From positions 186,001 to 250,000 of the forward strand of contig NZ_BOPZ01000001.1 in assembly GCF_018332455.1 (NCBI RefSeq): a stretch of 64,000 nucleotides of DNA, written 5' to 3'. Shown piece after piece: positions 1-7,243 of this stretch. The stretch's first letter is position 1. Each line of letters opens with the position of its first letter. The translations under genes and the position numbers were made by a program. The DNA is from Clostridium polyendosporum (GTDB lineage: Bacteria > Bacillota > Clostridia > Clostridiales > Clostridiaceae). Below the pieces are notes generated by a model. It was not told the DNA's origin. It made no database searches and worked only from the letters and a program-made list of their open reading frames with translations.

Positions 1-5
1 TTCAT
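1..5 (-). CDS. 5' end of a leftward gene cut by the window edge
   Basis: Read on the minus strand, an AAGGAGG ribosome-binding site (17 to 11) is followed five bases later by ATG at 5 to 3, so a leftward gene probably begins here and continues outside the window. A second ATG at 10 to 8 lies too close to the Shine-Dalgarno to be used. Nothing can be said about the product. Confidence 0.4.
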
Positions 6-169
6 TACATCCTCCTTATTTTACACAAATATAGATAAATAACCTCATAACTGAATTTATAACTCGGCACATACAGGTTCATATTCAATTAAGAATTTTT
101 AATAGAATTTTTTAAACCAATTGACGTTATGATAATTATTATACTAGTTTTAAATTTTATGTCTAACGA

Positions 170-203
170 AAACCATAACTTTTACCAATGTAAGTTATGG
201 TTT
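170..203. other. 11-bp inverted repeat, possible weak terminator
   Basis: AAACCATAACT (170-180) and AGTTATGGTTT (193-203) are exact reverse complements around a 12-base loop. Only a broken T-run follows on the plus strand, so termination would be weak. It separates the leftward edge gene from the rightward gene at 291. Confidence 0.4.
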
Positions 204-210
204 ATTTCCC

Positions 211-239
211 TTTCAAAGAAACGGTAAATAATGTATACT
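211..239 (+). promoter_or_regulatory. SigA-type promoter for the YkvA-domain gene
   Basis: TTTCAA (211-216) and TATACT (234-239) are separated by 17 bases, about 50 bases before the gene at 291. The -10 is good and the -35 is weak. Inference from sequence only. Confidence 0.45.
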
Positions 240-290
240 GTATGAAGAAGAAAGCTAATGTAGAGAGCGTTTAGGGAGGAGAGACCCCAT

Positions 291-1250
291 ATGAAAATTT
301 CTGAGATAAAAGCTAAAATAGATGGTAATGATATATTGACGATAATTAGTGATTTTCTTAAATTAGATGGATTATCATTTAGTGTTATAAATATAGATGA
401 CGATATTGAAGCAGAAGGAAACTTTAAAAAAATTATTAATCTAAACTTTAAGGGAAGAGTAGATTTATTAGGTGTACAAGCTGATAAGCTTTTTCTAAGA
501 GTTAAGTCCATTAAGGTGATGAAGTTAAGAATATTTGGTTTTATGAAAAATTTTGGTGTGAAGGTAGCTCTTAGGTCTCTTAAGAAACAGGGCATAACGG
601 TAGAAAAGGATATAATAATTGTTGATATAGGAAAGATTATAAAAGTTGTTCCTTTTATAAAGTTTAATATAAAAAGTATGGGTATTGAAGAAAGATATGT
701 AGTCCTTGAGTTAAATGACATAGATATAGCATTAAATAATATTGGACAGAAAGTGCAAGAAGAAGTGGTAGAAGAAAAGAAAGATGAGATAGATCTTCAA
801 CGTATAGAAATTCAAAAGGTTGAAGATCAGTATACGAAGGGAAGGAATCATATTGAAGAAAAACTTCCTAAGAAGTTGAGAATATACTCTGATTACGTAT
901 TTATGATTCCTGATATTATAGCGTTTATGTATAGACTTTTAAAAGATAAGAGAGTAAATAAAAAGACAAAGACTGCTTTAATTGCTTCAATAATGTATGT
1001 TTCGCTTCCTATTGATATACTTCCAGATAAGATTCCTTTTATAGGTTCCATTGATGATTTGGGGGTAATATTTTTTACTTTAAATAGAATAATAAATGAT
1101 GTGCCAATAGAAGTTATATTAGAAAATTGGCAAGGTAAAAATGAGTTTGTAGTGGTTTTAAAAAAATCTCTAGAATATCTTACAAAATATACGGGAGCAA
1201 AGAATGTAGATAAGCTTTATGACATGATAAATGAACTGGTAAAAGTATAG
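291..1250 (+). CDS. YkvA/DUF1232-domain protein
   Basis: This 319-residue protein has a recognisable C-terminal DUF1232 (YkvA) segment at about residues 225-267. It is a short hydrophobic region with PIDILPDKIPFIG and a following DDLG, the hallmark of the family. The first 150 residues are beta-rich with many Ile and Val and resemble no family I recognise. A charged linker with KKDEIDLQ joins the two parts. The start is supported by GGGAGGAG upstream. DUF1232 proteins are often membrane-associated, and their molecular role is unknown. RNase H follows after 14 bases, so the two are probably co-transcribed. Confidence 0.75.
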   Translation: MKISEIKAKIDGNDILTIISDFLKLDGLSFSVINIDDDIEAEGNFKKIINLNFKGRVDLLGVQADKLFLRVKSIKVMKLRIFGFMKNFGVKVALRSLKKQGITVEKDIIIVDIGKIIKVVPFIKFNIKSMGIEERYVVLELNDIDIALNNIGQKVQEEVVEEKKDEIDLQRIEIQKVEDQYTKGRNHIEEKLPKKLRIYSDYVFMIPDIIAFMYRLLKDKRVNKKTKTALIASIMYVSLPIDILPDKIPFIGSIDDLGVIFFTLNRIINDVPIEVILENWQGKNEFVVVLKKSLEYLTKYTGAKNVDKLYDMINELVKV

Positions 1251-1264
1251 AAAGGAAGAGAGAT

Positions 1265-1888
1265 ATGGCTAAGTTTTATGCAGTTGCGAAGGGAAAGTCT
1301 GGTATTCCGTTGATATTAGAAAGCTGGGACGCATGCAAGGCTGAGGTTATTGGCTTTAAAGGTGCTATATATAAGAGTTTTGGTAAGAGAGAAGATGCAG
1401 CAGATTTTATTAGGCTTCACGGATTAGGATTTGAAGGTAGTAGTTCTACGAATACGAATGTGTCTAAAGGACTTTCTATATATGTAGATGGAAGTTTTAT
1501 GTCTCATAAGAATAATTTTTCGTATGGAATAGTGGTGGTGGATAACGGGGAGGTTATTCACACTGATAAGGGCGTAGGATTTGATGAAGAGGCTATTTCT
1601 TTAAGAAATGTTTCTGGTGAGGTACTTGGTGCAATGAAGGCTGTGGATTATGCTATTTCAAAGGGGTATGAGGCTGTATCTATATTCTTTGATTATCAAG
1701 GTATAGAATCTTGGGCGTTAGGAACATGGAAAAGAAATAACAAAATTACTCAAGGATATCATAGATTTATGCAAGAAAAGATGAAAGAAATAAAAATAAA
1801 CTTTAAAAAAGTTAAAGGGCACAGCGGCGACATCTTTAATGATATGGCAGATAAGCTGGCTAAAGAAGCACTAGAAGCTTTAAAATAA
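1265..1888 (+). CDS. rnhA: Ribonuclease H (type 1) with N-terminal hybrid-binding domain
   Basis: The 207-residue enzyme should cleave RNA in RNA:DNA hybrids in the cytoplasm. Residues 1-50 (AKFYAVAKGKSGI, then GFKGAIYKSF) match the caulimovirus viroplasmin/RHBP domain that binds hybrids. The catalytic domain begins at about residue 70 with YVDGSF. It continues with the Glu of SGEVLGA, the Asp of FFDYQGIE, and GHSGDIFNDMADKLAK, so the D-E-D-D residues appear present. AAGGAAGAG before the ATG supports the start. It lies directly behind the YkvA gene. Confidence 0.88.
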   Translation: MAKFYAVAKGKSGIPLILESWDACKAEVIGFKGAIYKSFGKREDAADFIRLHGLGFEGSSSTNTNVSKGLSIYVDGSFMSHKNNFSYGIVVVDNGEVIHTDKGVGFDEEAISLRNVSGEVLGAMKAVDYAISKGYEAVSIFFDYQGIESWALGTWKRNNKITQGYHRFMQEKMKEIKINFKKVKGHSGDIFNDMADKLAKEALEALK

Positions 1889-1964
1889 CCATTTTTTATA
1901 TATTATAAAAAATAAAAAAGTGCATAAGCTAACACTAGTATAAAATAAAGAAGAGGTGTTAGAT

Positions 1965-2138
1965 ATGGGAAGATTCCTAACTGGAATAACTACAGGAGCA
2001 ATTGTTGGTGCTGCAGTAGGTATGATTATGATGCCACGATTAGATAGAAAAACCCAAAGAAACATCAGAAGAATGGGGAAAAGAGTTATGCATGTGGCAG
2101 AAGACACCTACGGTAATGTAATAGACAGAATGAGATAA
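1965..2138 (+). CDS. Small YtxH-like membrane protein
   Basis: This 57-residue protein starts MGRFLTGITTGAIVGAAVGM, a glycine/alanine-rich helix that should span the membrane, followed by a basic amphipathic tail (RLDRKTQRNIRRMGKRV). That layout matches YtxH-type small proteins, whose function is unknown. The ATG at 1965 is chosen over an upstream GTG (1956) because AGAGGTG sits six bases before it. A clear terminator follows, so it is probably its own short transcript. Confidence 0.6.
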   Translation: MGRFLTGITTGAIVGAAVGMIMMPRLDRKTQRNIRRMGKRVMHVAEDTYGNVIDRMR

Positions 2139-2141
2139 TAA

Positions 2142-2176
2142 AAACTCGAGAAATTGTTTCTCGGGTTTAATTTTTT
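2142..2176 (+). terminator. Rho-independent terminator after the YtxH-like gene
   Basis: AAACTCGAGAAA (2142-2153) pairs with TTTCTCGGGTTT (2157-2168) with one wobble around a three-base loop, then AA and six T. Confidence 0.8.
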
Positions 2177-2250
2177 AATGAAAAAATTCCAAATTAGTGT
2201 AATTATATGAGAAAAAGATAAAAATTAATAGAAATATGGGAATAATTATA

Positions 2251-2278
2251 TTTTACAAGAACAGATATATGCTATAAT
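2251..2278 (+). promoter_or_regulatory. Extended -10 promoter for the HTH-TPR pair
   Basis: TGCTATAAT (2270-2278) is an extended -10, with TTTTAC 16 bases upstream of the hexamer (2251-2256). It sits 57 bases before the gene at 2335. Confidence 0.5.
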
Positions 2279-2334
2279 TTAATTATAATTAATTAAATGA
2301 ATAATTAAGTTAAATAGAAAAAGGAAGAGTAGAT

Positions 2335-3636
2335 ATGGAAATTCTGTCATTAGGTGAAAAAATAAAGAGAACAAGAAAAAAATTAAATATGACTTTAAAG
2401 GACTTAGCTGGTGATAGAATAACGCCAGGGCAGATTAGTCTTGTTGAATCAGGAAGATCAAATCCATCAATGGATTTATTGGAATATTTAGCCACCACAC
2501 TAAAAACTTCTGTAGAGTATCTTATGGAGTCAGAGGAAACTCAAGCAGAAAAAATATGTACATATTTTGAGCAGCTTGCTGAATCATATATTTTATCTGG
2601 AGATAGCTTAACGGGAGAAAAATATATAGAACAATCATTATATTATGCAGAAAAGTATAACCTTGCCTATAGAAAAGCAAAAAATCTTTACTTAAGGGCA
2701 CAGATTTATATGTCAAAGGAAGAGTATGTTTCAGCTCAACAGTTTTTTCTTTCTGCAAATGTAATATTTATTAAAAATAATAATTATGAAGAAATTGTCC
2801 GTACATTTTTAAGTTTAGGAAAGATTACTTTACAGCTTAGAGCGTATCATTCTGCTAGTTCCTATTTAAAGCAAGCAGAGAAAGTTTATATAGATAATAA
2901 TATTGGAGATGATTTCCTAATTGGAGATATATATTTTAATATGGCAAAGACTTATTTTAAGATAGAAGATACTAAAAATTCTATGAACTACTCCTTATTA
3001 GCAAAGCAAAAGTTTGAACAGATTTATAATAAGAAAGAATATGCTAAAACGCTGTTGCTTCTTTCTGAGGAGTATAGTAAAAAAGGTGATTTGTCTAATG
3101 CTATAAAATATTCAAAGAAAACCTTGGAGATTTATAAAGATTTAGAGGATACTAACAATGTTTCTAATATTGAGAATAATTTAGGGAAATTATTCTGTGA
3201 GTTTAATAATATAGAAGAATCTTTTAAGCATTATGAAATTGCAAAAGAGATTAGGATAAAAAATAAAGATGAGAAACTTATAGATACTCTTGTGAACATA
3301 TGTGAAAATTATATTAAGCTTAAGGATATATCCAAATGTAACTTAGTATTAAATGAAATAGAGAATCTTATAGATTTTCAAAATACTGATGCTATTATTG
3401 ATTATAATTTACTAAAATATAGGGTTAGTTTAATTAAGGAAAACTATACTGAAGCAGAGAATATACTTATAGATGTATTTAATATATCTATTAATTGTAA
3501 CAACTTAAAAAAAGCTGGAGAAATTGCTGTAATGATAGGTAAGTTTTATTTAGATCAAAAGAATGATAGTGAAGCAGCAAAGTATTTAGATAAAGGAGTT
3601 AGTATTTTTAAACAATTAGGAGTGATTAAAAATTAG
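2335..3636 (+). CDS. HTH-TPR transcriptional regulator, first of a tandem pair
   Basis: This is a 433-residue regulator. Residues 1-65 form an XRE/Cro-like helix-turn-helix (LGEKIKRTRKKLNMTLKDLA, then ITPGQISLVESGRSNPS). The rest is alpha-helical tetratricopeptide repeats (for example LGKITLQLRAYHSASSYLKQ and LGKLFCEFNNIEESFKHY). The architecture is that of RRNPP-type regulators, which bind short peptides in the TPR domain to control DNA binding. No partner peptide gene is evident, so peptide sensing is inference. A paralogue begins 22 bases downstream and starts with nearly the same residues (MEILS-GEKIKR). Confidence 0.8.
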   Translation: MEILSLGEKIKRTRKKLNMTLKDLAGDRITPGQISLVESGRSNPSMDLLEYLATTLKTSVEYLMESEETQAEKICTYFEQLAESYILSGDSLTGEKYIEQSLYYAEKYNLAYRKAKNLYLRAQIYMSKEEYVSAQQFFLSANVIFIKNNNYEEIVRTFLSLGKITLQLRAYHSASSYLKQAEKVYIDNNIGDDFLIGDIYFNMAKTYFKIEDTKNSMNYSLLAKQKFEQIYNKKEYAKTLLLLSEEYSKKGDLSNAIKYSKKTLEIYKDLEDTNNVSNIENNLGKLFCEFNNIEESFKHYEIAKEIRIKNKDEKLIDTLVNICENYIKLKDISKCNLVLNEIENLIDFQNTDAIIDYNLLKYRVSLIKENYTEAENILIDVFNISINCNNLKKAGEIAVMIGKFYLDQKNDSEAAKYLDKGVSIFKQLGVIKN

Positions 3637-3658
3637 ATTATATTGATAGGTGATTAGT

Positions 3659-4903
3659 ATGGAAATATTATCAACAGGTGAAAAAATAAAAAGATCAAGG
3701 ATTTACAAAGGAGTAACATTAAAAGAGCTCTGTGATGACAAGATTTCAATTTCAAAGATGAGTTGTATTGAAAATGGTAAGGTAAAGCCAGATCGTTGGA
3801 TATTAGATATTGTAGCACAAAAGTTAGATTTAGATATTAAGTATCTCCTTAAGGACGTAAGAGAACAATTAGTGAATAATTTAAGTCAGTTTGAAGAGGG
3901 AAGTAGACATAGAGATTTTGAAAAGGACGTCAAAATAAATTTAAACTATGCTTTAGATTACAAATATTATGACTTAGCGTTTAAATTAATGCATATCTTG
4001 TTTGAGTTCTATATCGAGCAGGGAAAAGATAATAAGATTCAGAATATAGTTACTGATTATTATGAAGTTGCTCAAAAGAATGAACAAGTTATAGAAGTGT
4101 TTTATAGAGATATGGCCACATATTTTTATAGAAATAGAGAATATGTAGAGGCATTAACTTATTATAATAGATTAAGGTTAAATGCAAAATGGTTAAATGT
4201 AAATTTAGAATGTGAACTTTTATATAGCGAGGCTAGCTGTTACACAAAAATGGGTTATCATAATAAAGCCTATGATATGTTAGAACAAGCACAACATCTT
4301 TATTCTGATATAGAGAATAATATTATAAAAGGGAAGATATTAACACTTTTCTTTAATTTATCAATTAAATTAAAGAAGAGTATAAATGAGAGCTTAATAG
4401 ATAGGATATATGAGTTATTAGTAGGTAATTCTAAAGTACTAGCAACTTCTAGATTTTCATTAGGAGAAAGTTTTTTTGTTATAGGTGATAGAGTTAGAGC
4501 AATAAAAGAAATAAAAGAAGCCATTTACTTATTCTCTAAAGAGAGTAGGGAACTATATGGTGATTTTCTTAATAAGTGTACAGGGCTTCTTATCAAAAAT
4601 AATGAATTAGAAGAAGCTGAAAGCTGCTCAGATAATGCTTTAAATATTGCCATTAATTGTGATAATATAAAACTTATTGAAAGAGCGTATTATTTAAAGG
4701 CTATAATTTTTCAAAAAAGGAATCTTTATTCACAATCAGAAATGTATATGAATCTCTCTATGGATGCACTTATGAAATTTGGTAATTATGAACAGAGATA
4801 TAAAAGATACTTAGAAATGGCAAATATGTATTATGAACTTAAAGAGATACGGGAATCCCTTAAATATTTTACTTTAGCAATGAATTTAGAAAAGAAATTA
4901 TAG
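3659..4903 (+). CDS. HTH-TPR transcriptional regulator, second of a tandem pair
   Basis: This 414-residue paralogue of the preceding gene has an N-terminal helix-turn-helix (MEILSTGEKIKRSRIYKG, then ISISKMSCIENGKVKPD) followed by TPR-like helices. The ATG at 3659 is chosen because AGGTGA lies five bases upstream and it aligns with the paralogue's start; a GTG at 3650 is less likely. The two copies have diverged strongly outside the N-terminus, which suggests different ligands or targets. Targets are unknown. Transcription stops at a 20-bp perfect hairpin. Confidence 0.78.
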   Translation: MEILSTGEKIKRSRIYKGVTLKELCDDKISISKMSCIENGKVKPDRWILDIVAQKLDLDIKYLLKDVREQLVNNLSQFEEGSRHRDFEKDVKINLNYALDYKYYDLAFKLMHILFEFYIEQGKDNKIQNIVTDYYEVAQKNEQVIEVFYRDMATYFYRNREYVEALTYYNRLRLNAKWLNVNLECELLYSEASCYTKMGYHNKAYDMLEQAQHLYSDIENNIIKGKILTLFFNLSIKLKKSINESLIDRIYELLVGNSKVLATSRFSLGESFFVIGDRVRAIKEIKEAIYLFSKESRELYGDFLNKCTGLLIKNNELEEAESCSDNALNIAINCDNIKLIERAYYLKAIIFQKRNLYSQSEMYMNLSMDALMKFGNYEQRYKRYLEMANMYYELKEIRESLKYFTLAMNLEKKL

Positions 4904-4940
4904 ATTGTATTAAAAGAATTATATTTTAGAAATAATAGAA

Positions 4941-4986
4941 AAAACATTAAGCTGTAACTATATTTATAGTTACAGCTTAATGTTTT
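4941..4986. terminator. Strong bidirectional terminator between convergent genes
   Basis: A perfect 20-bp inverted repeat (4941-4960 with 4967-4986) encloses the loop TATTTA. The A-rich left end and T-rich right end let it act for the rightward regulators and the leftward SorC gene. Confidence 0.85.
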
Positions 4987-4990
4987 AATT

Positions 4991-5022
4991 TGCTGTCATT
5001 TGACGAAGTGAAATCTGACTTA
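4991..5022 (+). repeat. Dispersed palindromic element, copy 1 (partial)
   Basis: TGCTGTCATTTGACGAAGTG followed by AAATCTGACTTAAG matches the first half of the element best seen at 32419-32492. The second palindrome is not recognisable here. It lies immediately after the terminator at 4941-4986. Confidence 0.65.
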
Positions 5023-5077
5023 AGTTAAGTAGACTTTATGCCTGGTGAGTTGAGTTGTATTGTATGTATAATTAATT

Positions 5078-6070
5078 TCACCCTCTGAGCTTGTAATCCT
5101 GTTGCAAGCTGTCTAATGATAATACCTTTGTAGCTGTCCTATCATCTGTAATAAGAACATTAATATATTTTCCACGTAATGCTCCAAGAATAGCTTCAGC
5201 CTTAAATTTTCCAGCAGCTATACCTACTTTGTATTCAACTTGTCGCAATGTATCCAAATCTACACCTATAACTTTTTTATTTATATCAACATTCGCTTCT
5301 TTACCGTTAATATCAAAAACATGAGCAAAAATGCAGCCAATAGCTTTTTGTTTGCTTAACTCACTACGTTGAGCTAAGTAGTTTGACCACAAAGTTGAAG
5401 ATGTTAACGCATCCATAGTTCCTATTCCTGTAATTATTATGTCAGCCTTATTAGCTAGGAAAAGAGTATCGTTAATAAAAGGTTCCTGGATTAATGCTTT
5501 TCGTGCATAATCGTTATCGATATATAAAGGAGCATATAAATATTTATATTTTCCTCCATAAGCACTTGCGATTTGACGTATAAGTTCTGGTGCATCAACT
5601 ATTGGATCATCTTTAGCAGCTGCACCTAGAATTTGAACTGCCGTTATAGGAAGCTTTTTTCTAGGTTTAAGGTTTTTTACTAAATTAAACATTGTTGTTC
5701 CCCACAAAACACCTATAATAGAGTTTTCAGTTATTATATTGTCTAAGTATTCAGCACCAAGTTTACCTAGTGTATATAGTGTTTCTTCATATGGAAGTAC
5801 TTTATTATCTAAGACAATAGCTTGTTTTAAATTGAAGCGTTTTTTCAGCTCACTTTCGATATCGTATACTCTTTCTCTGGGTTGATTTATAGTGATTTGT
5901 ACAACATTTTTATCACGGGATTCTTGTAAAAGTTTCGAAACTTTAAAACGAGTAGTTGATAACTTAGCAGCAATTTCTGCTTGAGTCATATTTAGTTCAT
6001 AATACATGGTAGATAGTTCTGCAAGAAAACTCAACTTCTCAGATTCATTCATAACTTCGTATTCTTTCAT
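5078..6070 (-). CDS. SorC/DeoR-type sugar-binding transcriptional regulator
   Basis: This 330-residue protein has an N-terminal helix-turn-helix (residues about 28-60: MTQAEIAAKLSTTRFKVSKL). A long effector-binding domain of the SorC family follows, marked by GVLWGTTMFNLV, DIIITGIGTMD and VIGVDLDTLRQ. Family members bind phosphorylated sugars and control sugar operons. AAGGAG in front of the ATG supports the start. There is no sugar operon beside it and the upstream side is a 1.17 kb gap, so its target is not visible here. Confidence 0.85.
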   Translation of the reverse strand: MKEYEVMNESEKLSFLAELSTMYYELNMTQAEIAAKLSTTRFKVSKLLQESRDKNVVQITINQPRERVYDIESELKKRFNLKQAIVLDNKVLPYEETLYTLGKLGAEYLDNIITENSIIGVLWGTTMFNLVKNLKPRKKLPITAVQILGAAAKDDPIVDAPELIRQIASAYGGKYKYLYAPLYIDNDYARKALIQEPFINDTLFLANKADIIITGIGTMDALTSSTLWSNYLAQRSELSKQKAIGCIFAHVFDINGKEANVDINKKVIGVDLDTLRQVEYKVGIAAGKFKAEAILGALRGKYINVLITDDRTATKVLSLDSLQQDYKLRG

Positions 6071-6291
6071 AATCGAAGCTCCTTAAATACATATAATATA
6101 AAAATATATAACATTATAACTTATATAATATCCCTTTTCAAGCTACCTAATAGTTAACATGGATTTAACTCTTAGCAACAATATGTATTTATAACATTCT
6201 AGCAGTATAAGATTAAATTTTTAATAATCAACATATACATGAGTTGATGAAATAAACATTTGTTAAATTAATAATATATATTGATTACTAG

Positions 6292-6384
6292 GTAGAGTTC
6301 GATAAAGGTGTTAGGTGGTTGATAGATAAAGCAGTATCTCTTTCTATTGGTGCAGTTGTCTTCTTTACGAGGTTAGCAGAATGA
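6292..6384 (+). pseudogene. Possible gene remnant, C-terminal fragment
   Basis: After a stop codon, 30 sense codons read VEFDKGVRWLIDKAV and then SLSIGAVVFFTRLAE before TGA. The composition is protein-like with a hydrophobic stretch, but there is no plausible start or ribosome-binding site. It could be the tail of a decayed gene or chance. I do not recognise the family. Confidence 0.2.
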
Positions 6385-6487
6385 ACTTTTAGTAAAGTAG
6401 ATAAAGGGTTTTTGATTTTATTCTATAAAGTTGATGGAAATAAAATTATTAGTTACCAAACAAATGATAAAAAAAATAACAAATGTT

Positions 6488-6516
6488 TTGACAACTATAA
6501 AAAGATTTGCTATTAT
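6488..6516 (+). promoter_or_regulatory. Promoter of a candidate small RNA
   Basis: TTGACA (6488-6493), 17 bases, then TATTAT (6511-6516). This is a near-consensus SigA promoter that faces no downstream ORF before a strong terminator about 80 bases further on. Confidence 0.55.
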
Positions 6517-6521
6517 AATGA

Positions 6522-6620
6522 CAAATAAAATCTCTAAGAAACCCAATAATATTGGTAAGATGAACTGAAAATAGAAAAGAGTTGTCCAATAAAAGTGGAC
6601 AACTCGTTTTATGTTTTTTT
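6522..6620 (+). ncRNA. Candidate small non-coding RNA of about 95 nt
   Basis: The interval between a TTGACA-N17-TATTAT promoter and a strong terminator has no ORF. It contains a small palindrome (CCAATAATATTGG, 6543-6555) followed by an A-rich single-stranded stretch. The terminator stem is GAGTTGTCCA/TGGACAACTC (6579-6588, 6596-6605) and then a T-run. No known RNA family is recognised. It could instead be a remnant leader whose gene was lost. Confidence 0.4.
6579..6620 (+). terminator. Rho-independent terminator of the candidate sRNA
   Basis: A perfect 10-bp stem with a seven-base loop, followed by GTTTTATG and eight T. Confidence 0.85.
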
Positions 6621-6955
6621 TACTATAATTAGGTAATAAATCCTAGACTTTTAACTTAGTTATAGATTAAAGATAAGATTACTTTTCCTAGGTCTCAAGC
6701 TATAATATGATTTTTTAGTTGAATTACGTTAATGAATAATATATTCAAAGGATAAATTGCTTTTTATTAGAATAAACTATATCTGTATGGGAAAAAAGTA
6801 GTATATATTATAGTAGTTTATGAAGTGAATTAGTAAAGCAAATAGTCTTTAGTATAATTAAGGTATATATTTTTCTTAAATAAAATTATGAAATATTGTT
6901 GTGGTAAACTTTCGTTAATTAATAATGAAATTTTTTTCATGTTTATAAATATGTG

Positions 6956-6984
6956 TTGAGTTTTTTGTGCGAATATGATAATAT
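6956..6984 (+). promoter_or_regulatory. Possible promoter of the citrate operon
   Basis: TTGAGT (6956-6961), 17 bases, TAATAT (6979-6984). It would give a leader of about 250 bases that includes the paired boxes at 7116-7150. Confidence 0.35.
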
Positions 6985-7115
6985 AAATTAGCATAAATTG
7001 ATAAATTATTATTAATTTATGTCATTCTTTAATGATTTCCTTTCGATATTTCTTGTTTTCTATTGCTATATATAAAATATAGTTTAGGGTATTTTTCTCT
7101 AACAAGTTACAAGAA

Positions 7116-7150
7116 TGCATGTTTATACATGAATGTGCATAAATATACAT
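7116..7150 (+). promoter_or_regulatory. Two tandem ArgR-like boxes
   Basis: TGCATGTTTATACAT (7116-7130) and TGCATAAATATACAT (7136-7150) share the pattern TGCAT-N4-ATACAT and are offset by 20 bases, about two helical turns. This fits TGNAT-N4-ATNCA half-site spacing and the paired-box layout bound by the hexameric arginine repressor. The downstream operon makes 2-oxoglutarate for glutamate and arginine, which makes ArgR plausible, but this is inference. Confidence 0.4.
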
Positions 7151-7243
7151 AAAATATAAGTTTACAGTTTTGATTAATTGTGCGACAATTAATTTATTTA
7201 AAGAAATAGCATTCATTTTCAAAAGGAAAAAGGGGGAAAATTC

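Larger units (their letters stand above)
6071..7243. other. 1.17 kb intergenic region
   Basis: The gap lies between the divergent SorC gene and the citrate operon. It holds a 30-codon open stretch without a good start (6292-6384, ending GAVVFFTRLAE), a candidate small RNA (6520-6620), a possible promoter at 6956-6984 and two ArgR-like boxes at 7116-7150. Otherwise it is AT-rich with no recognisable gene. Confidence 0.6.

Noticed and set aside
182-721. Minus-strand open frame of 179 codons opposite the YkvA gene
   Set aside because: It lies antisense to a well-supported gene, has Phe/Ile/Ser-rich shadow composition and no ribosome-binding site.
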